DNA of 64,000 bases from Thermaurantiacus tibetensis (lineage in GTDB: Bacteria > Pseudomonadota > Alphaproteobacteria > Sphingomonadales > Sphingomonadaceae), in contig NZ_JACHTM010000003.1 of assembly GCF_015354055.1 (NCBI RefSeq), positions 206,001 through 270,000 of the forward strand, written 5' to 3'. How positions within the stretch are numbered: the stretch's first letter is position 1; each line of letters starts with the position of its first letter. Under the pieces are notes generated by a model that worked only from the letters and a program-made list of their open reading frames with translations, was not told the DNA's origin and ran no database searches. The translations under genes were made by a program, and so were the position numbers. This document shows, piece by piece, positions 26,562 through 42,771 of the stretch.

Positions 26562-27227
26562 TCAGTCGAGGAGGGACCGGACGAGGCGGAACAGCCCGAT
26601 CTGGCGCGGGCGGCGCAGCCGCTCGGCGGCAACGATCGTCCGGATGTTGGCGAAGCAGGCATCTGCATCGTCGTTGACGAGCACATAGTCATATTCGGCG
26701 AAATGGCTGATCTCGTCCTTCGCCTTGGCCATCCGCCCGGCGATGACCGAGTCGGGCTCATCCGCGCGGGCGCGCAGCCTCCGCTCGAGCTCGGCCATCG
26801 AGGGCGGGAGCAGGAAGATCGAAACGAGGTCGGCATCGGGCTCCTTGCGGAACTGCGTCTGCGCCAGCTGCTGCGCGCCCTGCCAGTCGATGTCGAACAG
26901 CACGTCGAACCCGTTGTCGATCGCCTCGCGGACAGGGGCGCGGGGCGAGCCGTAGAAATTGCCGAATACGCGCGCCCATTCGAGGAAATGCTCCTGCTCG
27001 ATCAGCTGCTGGAAGGTCTCCGGGCTCACGAAATGATAGTGGACCCCGTCCACCTCGCCTGGGCGCTTCGGGCGCGTGGTGACCGAGACCGACATCCGGA
27101 TGGCCGGGTCGCTCTCGAGCAGCCGCCGCGACATGGTGCTCTTGCCCGCCCCCGACGGCGAGGAGAGCACGAGCATCAGGCCGCGGCGCTCGGGTCGGGG
27201 CGCGGAGGCGCAGGCGTGACCCGTCAC
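26562..27227 (-). CDS. gmk: guanylate kinase
   Basis: Phosphorylates GMP to GDP. The P loop is LSSPSGAGKSTM; SVTTRPKRPGEVDGVHYHF and FGNFYGSPRAPV form the GMP-binding region; DIDWQGAQQL is the conserved Walker B area. GTG 27227 overlaps the sspB stop (GTGA), making 221 residues; ATG at 27176 would give a shorter form starting just before the P loop. Translational coupling with sspB suggests one transcript. Confidence 0.95.
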   Translation of the reverse strand: MTGHACASAPRPERRGLMLVLSSPSGAGKSTMSRRLLESDPAIRMSVSVTTRPKRPGEVDGVHYHFVSPETFQQLIEQEHFLEWARVFGNFYGSPRAPVREAIDNGFDVLFDIDWQGAQQLAQTQFRKEPDADLVSIFLLPPSMAELERRLRARADEPDSVIAGRMAKAKDEISHFAEYDYVLVNDDADACFANIRTIVAAERLRRPRQIGLFRLVRSLLD

Positions 27228-27715
27228 GATTTTCGGCGCGTGAAGTCGAGGCTGACGACGTTCGAGCCCGCGGTCTCTCCCTCCGGCGCCGGGGCCGGGT
27301 CTTCCGGGGCGGGCGACGGCCCATCCGGCATGGTCACCGCGAACTGCAGCGCGAAGTTGACGGCCCGGTCGAGAAAGCCGGTGATCGCGGCATAGGGGAT
27401 CTTCAGGCGCGCTGGCACCTGGTTGAAGGTGAGGCCGATCTCGAAATGGGTCTCCTCCGCCTTCAGGTCCCAGAAGCGGTGCTGGATGACGATCGTCATG
27501 TCGTCCGGGTAGCGCTCGACGAGGTAGGCCGGCATCTCCACACCCGGATAGCGCGTCTTGAAGTTGATGTAGAAATGGTGGCCGCCCGGAAGGCCGCCGG
27601 CAGCGGCGACGTCGGCGAGTACGCGGCGGATGACGCCGCGCAGGCAGTCCTGCACGATCTCGTCGTAGGGGATGAGGCTGTCCGGCGGGTCCGAAGGCTC
27701 GTCGGGGTCGCTCAT
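27224..27715 (-). CDS. sspB: SspB-like ClpXP adaptor (alphaproteobacterial type)
   Basis: Delivers tmRNA-tagged proteins to ClpXP. The 163-residue protein has the SspB fold core HHFYINFKTRYPGVEMPAYL and ERYPDDMTIVIQH, then a Pro/Ala/Glu-rich linker and a short C-terminal tail (NVVSLDFTRRKS) resembling the ClpX-tethering peptide of SspB proteins. ATG 27715 fits the family start; the frame stays open a little further upstream. It lies directly downstream of the ssrA gene on the same strand and overlaps gmk by four bases. Confidence 0.85.
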   Translation of the reverse strand: MSDPDEPSDPPDSLIPYDEIVQDCLRGVIRRVLADVAAAGGLPGGHHFYINFKTRYPGVEMPAYLVERYPDDMTIVIQHRFWDLKAEETHFEIGLTFNQVPARLKIPYAAITGFLDRAVNFALQFAVTMPDGPSPAPEDPAPAPEGETAGSNVVSLDFTRRKS

Positions 27716-27849
27716 CGCTGGCTCGGTCTCAGATCGGACATGGACGGCCGCATCTCCCTGACCGCCTGGCCCAGGCGCGTCAAGGCGGGGAAGCTCGGGT
27801 CGCCGCAACGACGGGAGGTGCAGGCGCTTCTGTTGCCCGGCGCGCCTGC

Positions 27850-28052
27850 CTGCCGCTGGAGTCCGATTCTGTTACCGGGTTCGGCCCGAACCCTGCTCAG
27901 GCAACGTGATGACGGCCTTGGGGGCCAGCGTCACGCCGCGATCGCAAATGCCTCGTTGTCGTTGGCATTTGTGGGTTGCGAATGGTTTAACGGCACATTC
28001 AGGCCGGGCGAAAGCAGCGTCTTTCAGCGCACGTCGATCCTGGTTCGGCCCC
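27850..28052 (-). ncRNA. ssrA: tmRNA coding piece with tag frame ANDNEAFAIAA
   Basis: Begins GGGGCCGAACCAGGATCGAC, the conserved 5' tRNA-like half. The resume codon GCC is at 27966-27964 and the tag stop TGA at 27933-27931. A 7-base stem (GGGTTCG/CGAACCC, 27877-27893) lies after the frame. The 3' end is a guess. Confidence 0.85.
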
Positions 28053-28099
28053 GTCAGCCGGGGTGCGGGCCCGGCATCGGCCCTTCGCTGCACCCCGGA

Positions 28100-28187
28100 T
28101 GGTGGAGCCGCCGGGTACTGCCCCCGGGTCCGCTGCACCTATTCCACGCCGCCGTTCATCGCCATCTTCGCGATCCCGCGACAGCCC
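28100..28187 (-). ncRNA. ssrA: tmRNA acceptor piece
   Basis: Carries the T arm, the 3' acceptor strand CGGCTCC, discriminator A and encoded CCA. Its 5' end is estimated from the predicted promoter and from usual acceptor-piece length. The CAGCG segment ahead of the T arm can pair with CGCTG in the coding piece, reforming helix P2 between the two RNAs. Confidence 0.85.
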
Positions 28188-29393
28188 TCATGTAGCGAAG
28201 GCCGGCGCGGATTTGAAGCTCTCCCGGCGAACGAGCAGCGCATAGCGGTCGATGACGGCATCGTTCACCCGGTCCCACTCGAAGGCCTGGGCGCGTGCAT
28301 GGCCAGCCGCGCCATGGGCTGCTGCCATCTCCCGATCCCCGGCATAGGCGGCAATGGCGGCGGCGAACGCCTCCACGTCTCCCGCCGGCACGAGCCGGCC
28401 AGTCAAGCCGTCCACCACGAGCGAGCGCGAGCCAGTGGCATCGGCCGCCACCACCGGCACCCCGCAGGCCATGGCTTCCAGCGTCACGTTGCCGAACGTC
28501 TCGGTGACGGAGGGGTTCAGGAACAGGTCGGCCGAGGCATGGGCCCGCGCCAGGGCCTCACCGGTCAGGAACCCGGTGAAAATGGCACCCGGAGCCGCGC
28601 GCTCGAGGAAGGCGCGCGCCGGACCATCGCCCACCACCAGCAGCCGGTGGGCCACGCCAAGCGCCCGCAGCCTCGCATCGACCGCAGCCACCACATCGAG
28701 GCCCTTCTCGAGCACCAGCCGGCCGACGAAGCCGACGGTGAAGTCGGAATCGCCGATCCCGAGGCTCCGCCGCCACCCGAGGTCCCGTCGGCCGGGGTGG
28801 AACAGGGCGTGGTCGACCCCCCGGCTCCAGATCCGCACCCGCTGCGAGAAGCCGCCGGCGCGCAGCAGCTCGGCCATCCCCTCGGTCGGCGCGTAGATCT
28901 CGGCGAGGTCGCCGTAGAAGCGGCGCAGCATGTCCTCCGCCCAGCCGCGGAGCCAGCCGAGCCCGTAGTAGTCGCCGTAGGTCTCGAAGCGCGTGTGGAC
29001 CGAGGCGACCACCGGCAACCCGCGGGCGAAGGCCCAGCGCTTGGCGCGGTGGCCGAGGAGGTCGGGGGCGGACAGGTGTACGAGGTCGGGTGCAAAGGCC
29101 TCGAGGTCTGCGCGCACCCGGCCAGACAGGCCGAGACCGAGGCGGTATTCGCTGCGGCCGGGGATGGGCACCGAGGGCACCGGCACAAGGTCTCCGGTGG
29201 GCGGGAAGGCCGGTGTCTTCGACACGGGGGCATAGACTCGCGGCAGCGTGTCGCCACGCGCGAGCATGCGCCCCACGAGCCGGTTGAGCGCCTGGTTGGC
29301 GCCATCCCTCACATAGTTATAGTTGCCGGAGAAGACCGCAACGCGCAGCGGGCGGCCCGCCGGGCCAGCGCGGTCGGACATGACGCGGCTCAT
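28188..29393 (-). CDS. GT4-family glycosyltransferase
   Basis: Retaining, GT-B fold sugar transferase of 401 residues. The N-terminal lobe starts LRVAVFSGNYNYVRDGANQA and contains SVHTRFETYGDYYGLGWLRG; the C-terminal lobe has GFVGRLVLEKGLD, VVGDGPARAFLE and the EX7E motif ETFGNVTLE that binds the donor phosphate. It resembles mannosyl/glucosyl-lipid transferases of the MgtA/SqdX type, but donor and acceptor are unknown. ATG 29393 is chosen; ATG 29381 is an alternative and the open frame upstream is Arg-rich shadow. It sits downstream of rpoC across a 235-base gap, where alphaproteobacteria usually have rpsL. Confidence 0.88.
   Translation of the reverse strand: MSRVMSDRAGPAGRPLRVAVFSGNYNYVRDGANQALNRLVGRMLARGDTLPRVYAPVSKTPAFPPTGDLVPVPSVPIPGRSEYRLGLGLSGRVRADLEAFAPDLVHLSAPDLLGHRAKRWAFARGLPVVASVHTRFETYGDYYGLGWLRGWAEDMLRRFYGDLAEIYAPTEGMAELLRAGGFSQRVRIWSRGVDHALFHPGRRDLGWRRSLGIGDSDFTVGFVGRLVLEKGLDVVAAVDARLRALGVAHRLLVVGDGPARAFLERAAPGAIFTGFLTGEALARAHASADLFLNPSVTETFGNVTLEAMACGVPVVAADATGSRSLVVDGLTGRLVPAGDVEAFAAAIAAYAGDREMAAAHGAAGHARAQAFEWDRVNDAVIDRYALLVRRESFKSAPAFAT
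28189..28217 (-). promoter_or_regulatory. ssrA promoter candidate
   Basis: On the minus strand TTCAAA (28217-28212), 17 bases, TACATG (28194-28189), overlapping the end of the glycosyltransferase gene. Predicted initiation falls near 28182, just inside the estimated acceptor-piece 5' end. Confidence 0.4.
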
Positions 29394-29628
29394 AGTGGGG
29401 ATCGGCTGCTCGCGAAAGCCCGGGCGGAACCTTCCGGCATGGGTCGCGCAGCCACGCCTCCGACGGTCCGCCTCTCCCCTCTGCCGGCGCTCTCCCGCGG
29501 CGGCCCGGAGGCGGGAGGCCGGCAGACGCCCGCCACCGTCGGGGACCGGCAACTCCCGCGCCCCGGACCGCGCGCGGCCACCGCCCGGATGCCGCCGACG
29601 GTCGGCGCGCTCCGCCCCGGTGCAGCGC

Positions 29629-33759
<4,131 letters not shown>

Positions 33760-33796
33760 CGGGTCCTCCAGGGCGCGAACGCGCGGCGGAACGGGG

Positions 33797-37945
<4,149 letters not shown>

Positions 37946-38103
37946 GAGTGTCCTTCAGCCTGTCGTGCCTGGCGCGCCGAATCGGAACCTTGGGTCACGC
38001 CCTCGCGGCCGTGACCGTCAGCTTCCGAAAAACCGTTCAGCTCCATGCGTTTGGCGCGCGGCCGCCATGGCGCACCCTGTCCCGGAGCTGTGCGGGAGCA
38101 TGC

Positions 38104-38132
38104 GGGCTAGGCCGCGTCCGCCACGGTGTCAA
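38104..38132 (-). promoter_or_regulatory. internal rpoBC promoter candidate
   Basis: On the minus strand TTGACA (38132-38127), 16 bases, CTAGCC (38110-38105), identical boxes and spacing to the promoter predicted before tRNA-Val. Initiation would be near 38098, giving a leader of about 150 bases to the rpoB ATG. Confidence 0.55.
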
Positions 38133-38258
38133 CCGTCCCGTTCGCGCACGCAGGCGAACCGGACACGGCGCATGCTGCGGCAGGTGCCCCGCGTTGCCGA
38201 GGCGCTTCGCCGGGGCAGCGCGGCTCCGCGGCCTGCCCGATGGGCCCGCGCAGACCGA

Positions 38259-38287
38259 CCGCAGCCGGCGCCGCCTGCCGGCTGCGG
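38259..38287 (-). terminator. rplL-rpoB attenuator hairpin
   Basis: A perfect 11-base stem (CCGCAGCCGGC with GCCGGCTGCGG) and 7-base loop, beginning 12 bases after the rplL stop within the 353-base non-coding gap to rpoB. There is no U tract, so it is probably a partial terminator or processing site, comparable in position to the known E. coli rplL-rpoB attenuator. The rest of the gap holds the promoter at 38104-38132 and nothing else I recognise. Confidence 0.6.
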
Positions 38288-38298
38288 CCGCCTCCGGC

Positions 38299-38685
38299 CT
38301 ACTTGATCTCGACGGTGGCGCCGGCAGCTTCGAGCTGCTTCTTGATCTTCTCGGCCTCTTCCTTGTTGACGCCTTCCTTGACCGGCTTGGGCGCGCTCTC
38401 GACCAGCGTCTTGGCTTCCGTGAGCCCGAGCCCGGTGATCGCGCGGACTTCCTTGATGACGTTGATCTTCTTGCCGCCGTCGCCGGTCAGGATCACGTCG
38501 AACTCGGTCTTCTCCTCGGCCGCGGGCGCCGCTGCGGCCCCGCCGGCCGCACCCGGCACCGCCGCGACCGCGACCGCCGCCGCTGCCGAGACACCCCACT
38601 TCTCCTCGAGCGCCTTGGCGAGTTCCGCCGCCTCGAGGATCGTCAGCGCCGAGAGTTCCTCGACGAGCTTCGCGATATCGGCCAT
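38299..38685 (-). CDS. rplL: 50S ribosomal protein L7/L12
   Basis: Stalk protein of 128 residues that recruits translation factors. N-terminal dimerisation domain ([20 protein letters not shown]), Ala-rich hinge with [14 protein letters not shown], and the conserved C-terminal domain [20 protein letters not shown]. It follows rplJ by 17 bases. Confidence 0.97.
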   Translation of the reverse strand: MADIAKLVEELSALTILEAAELAKALEEKWGVSAAAAVAVAAVPGAAGGAAAAPAAEEKTEFDVILTGDGGKKINVIKEVRAITGLGLTEAKTLVESAPKPVKEGVNKEEAEKIKKQLEAAGATVEIK

Positions 38686-38702
38686 GTCCTAGTCCTTTCC
38701 CG

Positions 38703-39218
38703 TCAGGCCGCCTGGCTCTCGCCATAGGCGGCGAACACCCGCGCCAGCTTCGCGGCAGGCGCATTCGCCAGTTGGGCCAGCTTGGTGGCCGGCGCCTGGA
38801 TGAGACCCACGAGCTTCGCCCGGAGCTCGTCGAGCGACGGCAGTTCGGCGAGCGCCTTCACCCCGTTCGCGTCGAGGAGCGTGCCCGGCATCGCGCCGCC
38901 AACGATCTCGAACTTCTCGTTGGTCTTCGCGAACTCGACGGCGATCTTCGCCGCCGCCACCGGGTCCTTCGAGGTGGCAAGCCCGATCGGGCCGACCAAG
39001 AGCGCCCCGATCTCCTGATAGGGCGTGCCCTCGAGGGCGATGCGGGCGAGCCGGTTCTTCGTCACCTTGAACTGGGCGCCGGCGCCGCGCATCCGCGACC
39101 TGAGGTCAGACACCTGCGCCACCGTCAGCCCGTGGTTGCGGGTGATGACGACGACCTGGGTCGACCCGAAGGTCTCGGCGAGCTTTGCGACCAGCTCCTT
39201 CTTCTGGTTCCGATCCAT
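38703..39218 (-). CDS. rplJ: 50S ribosomal protein L10
   Basis: Stalk base protein of 171 residues that binds L7/L12 dimers through its C-terminal helix ([15 protein letters not shown]). The N terminus is [17 protein letters not shown], followed by [23 protein letters not shown] 39218 has a GGAG site upstream and fits the family; an in-frame ATG further up adds ten odd residues. A long leader and a separate promoter lie upstream, and rplA is 3.6 kb away instead of adjacent. Confidence 0.96.
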   Translation of the reverse strand: MDRNQKKELVAKLAETFGSTQVVVITRNHGLTVAQVSDLRSRMRGAGAQFKVTKNRLARIALEGTPYQEIGALLVGPIGLATSKDPVAAAKIAVEFAKTNEKFEIVGGAMPGTLLDANGVKALAELPSLDELRAKLVGLIQAPATKLAQLANAPAAKLARVFAAYGESQAA

Positions 39219-39480
39219 GCCCACTCCACTTCCCATGGCAGCGGACACGCCCGCTGCCGGTTCGAAGAGCCGTCGATGTCCGGAGATGCCGGGCCACCAC
39301 GGCCCGCCCGATGAGAAATCTGTGCGCAGACGGGGGTCTCGCCCCCCGTCGCCGCCACGAACCCCGCCATCGCACGACGGTGTTCCGATTTCCGTCTCCC
39401 GCGGGCCTTGCGCTTAGGCCCCGGAGGGCACCCACGGTCTCGGACGGCGCGCCCGAGCCTTCGCCCGGGCGCAGGCGCGC
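39219..39480 (-). promoter_or_regulatory. long rplJ leader, candidate L10 autoregulatory region
   Basis: About 260 bases lie between the predicted start of transcription and the rplJ ATG with no good gene. The minus-strand sequence contains several G-rich purine tracts such as GCGGGAGACGGAAATCGGA. L10-L12 binds such leaders to repress its own operon in other bacteria; whether this one folds into the L10 leader structure was not tested. Confidence 0.4.
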
Positions 39481-39481
39481 C

Positions 39482-39509
39482 CCCTTACAGCAAGCGGGCG
39501 GGAGGTCAA
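39482..39509 (-). promoter_or_regulatory. rplJ promoter candidate
   Basis: On the minus strand TTGACC (39509-39504), 16 bases, TAAGGG (39487-39482). It would make rplJL-rpoBC independent of the rplKA transcript, consistent with the insertion that separates the two halves. Confidence 0.5.
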
Positions 39510-39581
39510 GGGCCTCTCTGGGCTCCCTGCCAGCCCCCTTGACGGCCGAGCAGCGTCAGGGCTTCACTTCGCTGCCGCTTC

Positions 39582-39625
39582 ATGCGCGCAGGTGGAACAG
39601 GGAATGCGCGCAGGTGAAACTGGGA
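39582..39625 (+). repeat. 22-base tandem direct repeat, two copies
   Basis: ATGCGCGCAGGTGGAACAGG at the start of copy 1 (39582-39603) is repeated at 39604-39625 with 20 of 22 bases identical. It overlaps the start region of the orphan gene that follows. Confidence 0.7.
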
Positions 39626-39958
39626 ACGTTGCCCATTCCAGGAACCTACCGGGCAAGGACCAACTGGCTGCAGGACCTCATCGATGCTTACGAGCCGCGC
39701 GGCTGCACGGCAGCCTTCTGCACAACCTGCTGGGGAAGCGAGGGCGAGCGACTGTTCGGGAACTGGATCGATGCCCACACCAGCCGCGACCCGGACGAAC
39801 GCGCGGCAGAACTCGCCATGGCATTGCGGTCACTTCAGATCCGGGACGACCGACGGCAACTGATCGCCGACCTGTGCGAGTATCTCTCGCCTGAGCGGCG
39901 CAATCAGGTTGAGCCCGTCATCCTGACTCCGGACCTGCGCGCCGACCCGCGAGTATAG
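39614..39958 (+). CDS. orphan hypothetical protein in lower-GC segment
   Basis: A predicted soluble protein of about 114 residues that I do not recognise. It has a cysteine cluster (CTAAFCTTCWG), an acidic-basic helical half (DPDERAAELAMALRSLQIRD) and no signal or membrane segment. Base composition is visibly lower in GC than the neighbours and codon choice is mixed, suggesting transfer. GTG 39614 is one possible start inside the tandem repeat; the frame is open much further upstream but antisense to rplJ. It runs opposite to the ribosomal genes around it. May be a remnant rather than a working gene. Confidence 0.45.
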   Translation: MKLGTLPIPGTYRARTNWLQDLIDAYEPRGCTAAFCTTCWGSEGERLFGNWIDAHTSRDPDERAAELAMALRSLQIRDDRRQLIADLCEYLSPERRNQVEPVILTPDLRADPRV

Positions 39959-40255
39959 GCAGAGGTCCGCGAACTGCACCGGAAGGTCGGGTCCGGCTCG
40001 AGCTTCGTCTTGGACTGGGGAGACGAGGAGGATTGAGCCGGTCGCGGACGCTCTTCCAACGGCGGTCCCCGACCCCCTCTCGGACTTCCGGACATGGGTC
40101 AACGGCGCTCCTGGCTCAAAGGTGATGCCAGGAGGCGGCGGCATCAGCGTGATTGCAAGCCGCGCCGAGGCGCTTGCACTGGCCATGGACACCACGCCAG
40201 CGGGCAACGCCAGCCCGACCAGAGCTGCTGCGGCTGTAGGCCGAATGAGGATCAT
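39830..40255 (-). CDS. doubtful small exported protein
   Basis: An open frame of 141 codons beginning with a plausible signal peptide (ILIRPTAAAALVGLALPAG) preceded by a GGGGGG tract, then a sequence with no recognised domain. Its last 130 bases lie antisense to the orphan gene, so only the first two thirds would be free. Composition is lower in GC than the surroundings. It could be a decayed gene. The remaining bases up to the TonB receptor end at 40487 hold nothing I recognise. Confidence 0.25.
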   Translation of the reverse strand: MILIRPTAAAALVGLALPAGVVSMASASASARLAITLMPPPPGITFEPGAPLTHVRKSERGSGTAVGRASATGSILLVSPVQDEARAGPDLPVQFADLCLYSRVGAQVRSQDDGLNLIAPLRREILAQVGDQLPSVVPDLK

Positions 40256-40486
40256 CGCACGCCCCCCACCACACTCGCCCCGCGTGCCTGACATCTCAAC
40301 CGCGCAAACTGCGCCAGCTTGAGGCAAGGGATCGACCGCGTGCCAGAAGGCGGGCCGCCCTGCCCAGGCCCAAGTCGCGCCACCGAAGCCTCCCGCCGCA
40401 TCTCGAACCCCGCGGCGATCGGCCGCACCATCTGCGGCGCCCCCAGCGGACGGGCAGGGATGTCGCGCGACGGCCCGCCCCGGGCC

Positions 40487-42706
40487 TCAGCCGCCGAAGC
40501 GGTAGCGCAGGATCATCTGGTAGGTCCGCGGCTCCTCGAAGAAGCGCACCGCGATAAGACCGGGAATGAGCGACAGGCCGGAATAGTCGTCATCGGCATT
40601 CAGCAGGTTGCGGACATTGGCGGTCAGCTCCCAGCGGCCGTCGCCGAAGCTCGCGCCTGCCACCAGGTTGACCCGGTCGACCGGGCCGATGCGCCCGAGC
40701 GGCAGGTTGGCCGCCTCGGAGAAGCGCGACGAGCGGTGCGACCAGTCGAGCGTGGCGAGGAGGTCGACCGAGTCCGAGACCGGCTGGCGCCAGCTGGCCC
40801 CGAGCTGGGACTGGACCCGGGAGACGAGCGGCAGGCGCGTGGCCCCGGCGATCGCCGCCTGGCTTGCCGGGTCGAGTTCGAGGTAGCGGTCGAACAGGAG
40901 CGAGAGCATGCCGAACAGGCGCAGCGTGTCGGTGACGGCAAGCGAGGTCTCGGCCTCGAGGCCGGTGAGCCGGGCCCGCGCCGCGTTCTGCGTCTGGGTC
41001 GAGCCGCCGCCGACCACCACATTCTGCTGGATGTCCCGGAGATCGTTCCAGAACCAGGCGAGGTTGAGCCTGAGCCGGCGGTCGAGCAGGTCGGACTTGA
41101 CCCCCGCCTCGTAGGCCCAGACCGACTCGGCGTCATAGGGCGCGCCGAAGATCGTGGGGTTGGCGACAGCGAGGCCGTTGAAGCCACCGGCCTTGAAGCC
41201 GCGGGCGATCGACGCATAGGCAAGCACATCCGGCGAGATGCGCCAGTCAAGCCCGAACCGTGGCGTGAACTCGCCCTCGTCGAGCTGGCGCGAGACCGGG
41301 GGCGCATAGGCCGGCGGGAAGCCGAGACCGTTCTGGATGAGGCCGGAGAACCGCTTCTTCTCCCAGCTGTAGCGGCCGCCGAGCGTGGCGGTGAGGCCGT
41401 CCGCCAGGCGGATCTCGGCCTGGGCGAAGAGGGCGCGGCTTTTGGTGTCGAGGTCGAAGCTCGACGGGAGGAGCGAGACCGGGAAGGGCCCGAAGACGCC
41501 CACCCCGAAGCTGTCGGCGAGGGTCTGTTCGGCCTTCTCGTCGAAGACGTAACCGCCGAAGGTCACCCTGGCGGCGCCGTCGGCCAGTTCGCCCTGGAGC
41601 TGGAGCTCCTGGCTCAGCTGGCGCTGGCGGGTCTCGCTCTGGCGGAAGAAGCCGGCGACGATGGTGCCGGAGGCGTTGCGGAAGCCGCCGGAGAAGTCGA
41701 GGCCCCAGCGGTCGCGGGTTTCGATCCAGCCGGTGATGGACTTGAGCGTCCAGGTGTCCGAGAGATCGGCGGCGATGTCGGCCGTGACGCCCCACTGGCG
41801 GTTCTCGCCATAGGCCGGCACCGGCGAGCGGGTGGTGCGGAAGCCGCCGGCGAGCCGCTCGAAGGGCGGCGCCGGGTTGACGGGCGCGGGCGTGATGCCG
41901 TCGTTCGTATCCTTCGCCCAGAAGCCGCTGACCCGGGCTGAGATAGGGCCGCTGCCGGTGGTGGCAAGCGTTGCCCGCGTGTTCCAGGTGCGGCGGTCGC
42001 CGCGGCGCGGGTCCGTGCCCAGGTTGTCGAACCAGCCGTCGGCATCGGTGAAGCCGACGGTTGCGAGCACGGCAAGGCCGTCGGTCACGGGCGCGCTAGC
42101 GGTCGCGTTGAGGCGCACCCGGTCGAACCGGCCCCAGCCTGCCTCGGCGCGGACGAAGGGCGAGCCCGTGGGCCGGCGGGTCGTGATCTTGAGCGCGCCC
42201 GTCATGGTGTTGCGGCCGTAGAGCGTGCCCTGCGGCCCGCGCAGTACCTCGATGCGCTCGGCCTCGGCAAGGTCGAAGGAGGCGCTCGCGAGCCGGGCGA
42301 AATAGACGTCGTCGACATAGATGCCGACCGGGCTCTCCGAGGTGGCCAGCCCGCCCACCTGTTCGCCTGCCCCGCGCAGGAAGACGACAAGCGCCGAAGG
42401 GCTCGCCGAGATGCGGTTGATGTAGAGGCTGGGGACGGCGGCGGCGAGATTCTCGGTGCGCAGGATCTGCAGCTGCTCGAGGGTCTCGAGGCCGAAGGCG
42501 GAAACGGCGACCGGCACGTCCTGCAGCCGCTCCTCGCGGCGGCGGGCGGTCACCACGATGTCGTCGCCCGGCGCGGCGCGCGCGGCTTCCGCGCCCGGCG
42601 CGCCTTGCGCGGCGGCGGGGACGACAGCGGTGCCAAGACTGCCAAGGCCGAACCCCAGACCCAGCGACAGCAGACCGAGCGGCCGAAGACGAACCCGAAC
42701 GCGCAT
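40487..42706 (-). CDS. TonB-dependent outer-membrane receptor
   Basis: A 739-residue receptor for energy-driven uptake. Signal peptide (GLLSLGLGFGLGSLGTAVVP...), TonB box region DIVVTARRREERLQDVPVAV, plug domain with VEVLRGPQGTLYGRNTMTGA-like EVLRGPQGTLYGRNT, then a 22-strand barrel with ASIARGFKAGGFNG and a C-terminal aromatic strand ending QMILRYRFGG. This is the large sphingomonad FecA/CirA-like group; the ligand is unknown. ATG 42706 has a GGGGGGAG site. It lies between rplA and rplJ on the same strand, which is unusual. Confidence 0.93.
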   Translation of the reverse strand: MRVRVRLRPLGLLSLGLGFGLGSLGTAVVPAAAQGAPGAEAARAAPGDDIVVTARRREERLQDVPVAVSAFGLETLEQLQILRTENLAAAVPSLYINRISASPSALVVFLRGAGEQVGGLATSESPVGIYVDDVYFARLASASFDLAEAERIEVLRGPQGTLYGRNTMTGALKITTRRPTGSPFVRAEAGWGRFDRVRLNATASAPVTDGLAVLATVGFTDADGWFDNLGTDPRRGDRRTWNTRATLATTGSGPISARVSGFWAKDTNDGITPAPVNPAPPFERLAGGFRTTRSPVPAYGENRQWGVTADIAADLSDTWTLKSITGWIETRDRWGLDFSGGFRNASGTIVAGFFRQSETRQRQLSQELQLQGELADGAARVTFGGYVFDEKAEQTLADSFGVGVFGPFPVSLLPSSFDLDTKSRALFAQAEIRLADGLTATLGGRYSWEKKRFSGLIQNGLGFPPAYAPPVSRQLDEGEFTPRFGLDWRISPDVLAYASIARGFKAGGFNGLAVANPTIFGAPYDAESVWAYEAGVKSDLLDRRLRLNLAWFWNDLRDIQQNVVVGGGSTQTQNAARARLTGLEAETSLAVTDTLRLFGMLSLLFDRYLELDPASQAAIAGATRLPLVSRVQSQLGASWRQPVSDSVDLLATLDWSHRSSRFSEAANLPLGRIGPVDRVNLVAGASFGDGRWELTANVRNLLNADDDYSGLSLIPGLIAVRFFEEPRTYQMILRYRFGG

Positions 42707-42745
42707 GAGCTCCCCCCTCTCCTTTACCCTGACGGGGGATGCTAG

Positions 42746-42771
42746 GCCGGGCTGCAAAGGCCCTGCCCGGC
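42746..42771 (-). terminator. hairpin after rplA, possible terminator
   Basis: GCCGGGC pairs with GCCCGGC across a 12-base loop, 40 bases downstream of the rplA stop and 40 before the TonB receptor ATG. No T tract. It may insulate the receptor from ribosomal transcription. Confidence 0.35.

Larger units (their letters stand above)
27840..28187 (-). ncRNA. ssrA: circularly permuted two-piece tmRNA gene
   Basis: Transfer-messenger RNA that rescues stalled ribosomes, in the permuted alphaproteobacterial arrangement: acceptor piece first, then a removed spacer, then the coding piece. The 3' end GGCTCCACCA (CCA ending at 28100) pairs with the 5' end GGGGCCG (starting at 28052) to form a seven-pair acceptor stem with the G3-U70 wobble that marks alanine charging. 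The T arm is CCGGG-GGCAGTA-CCCGG. The tag frame (minus strand 27966-27931) encodes ANDNEAFAIAA and stop; with the charged alanine the tag is AANDNEAFAIAA. The coding-piece 3' boundary is approximate. Confidence 0.93.

Noticed and set aside
40319..41941. A 540-codon plus-strand frame opposite the TonB receptor
   Set aside because: The receptor on the minus strand has signal, plug and barrel features; the plus frame is a Glu/Arg/Gly shadow.
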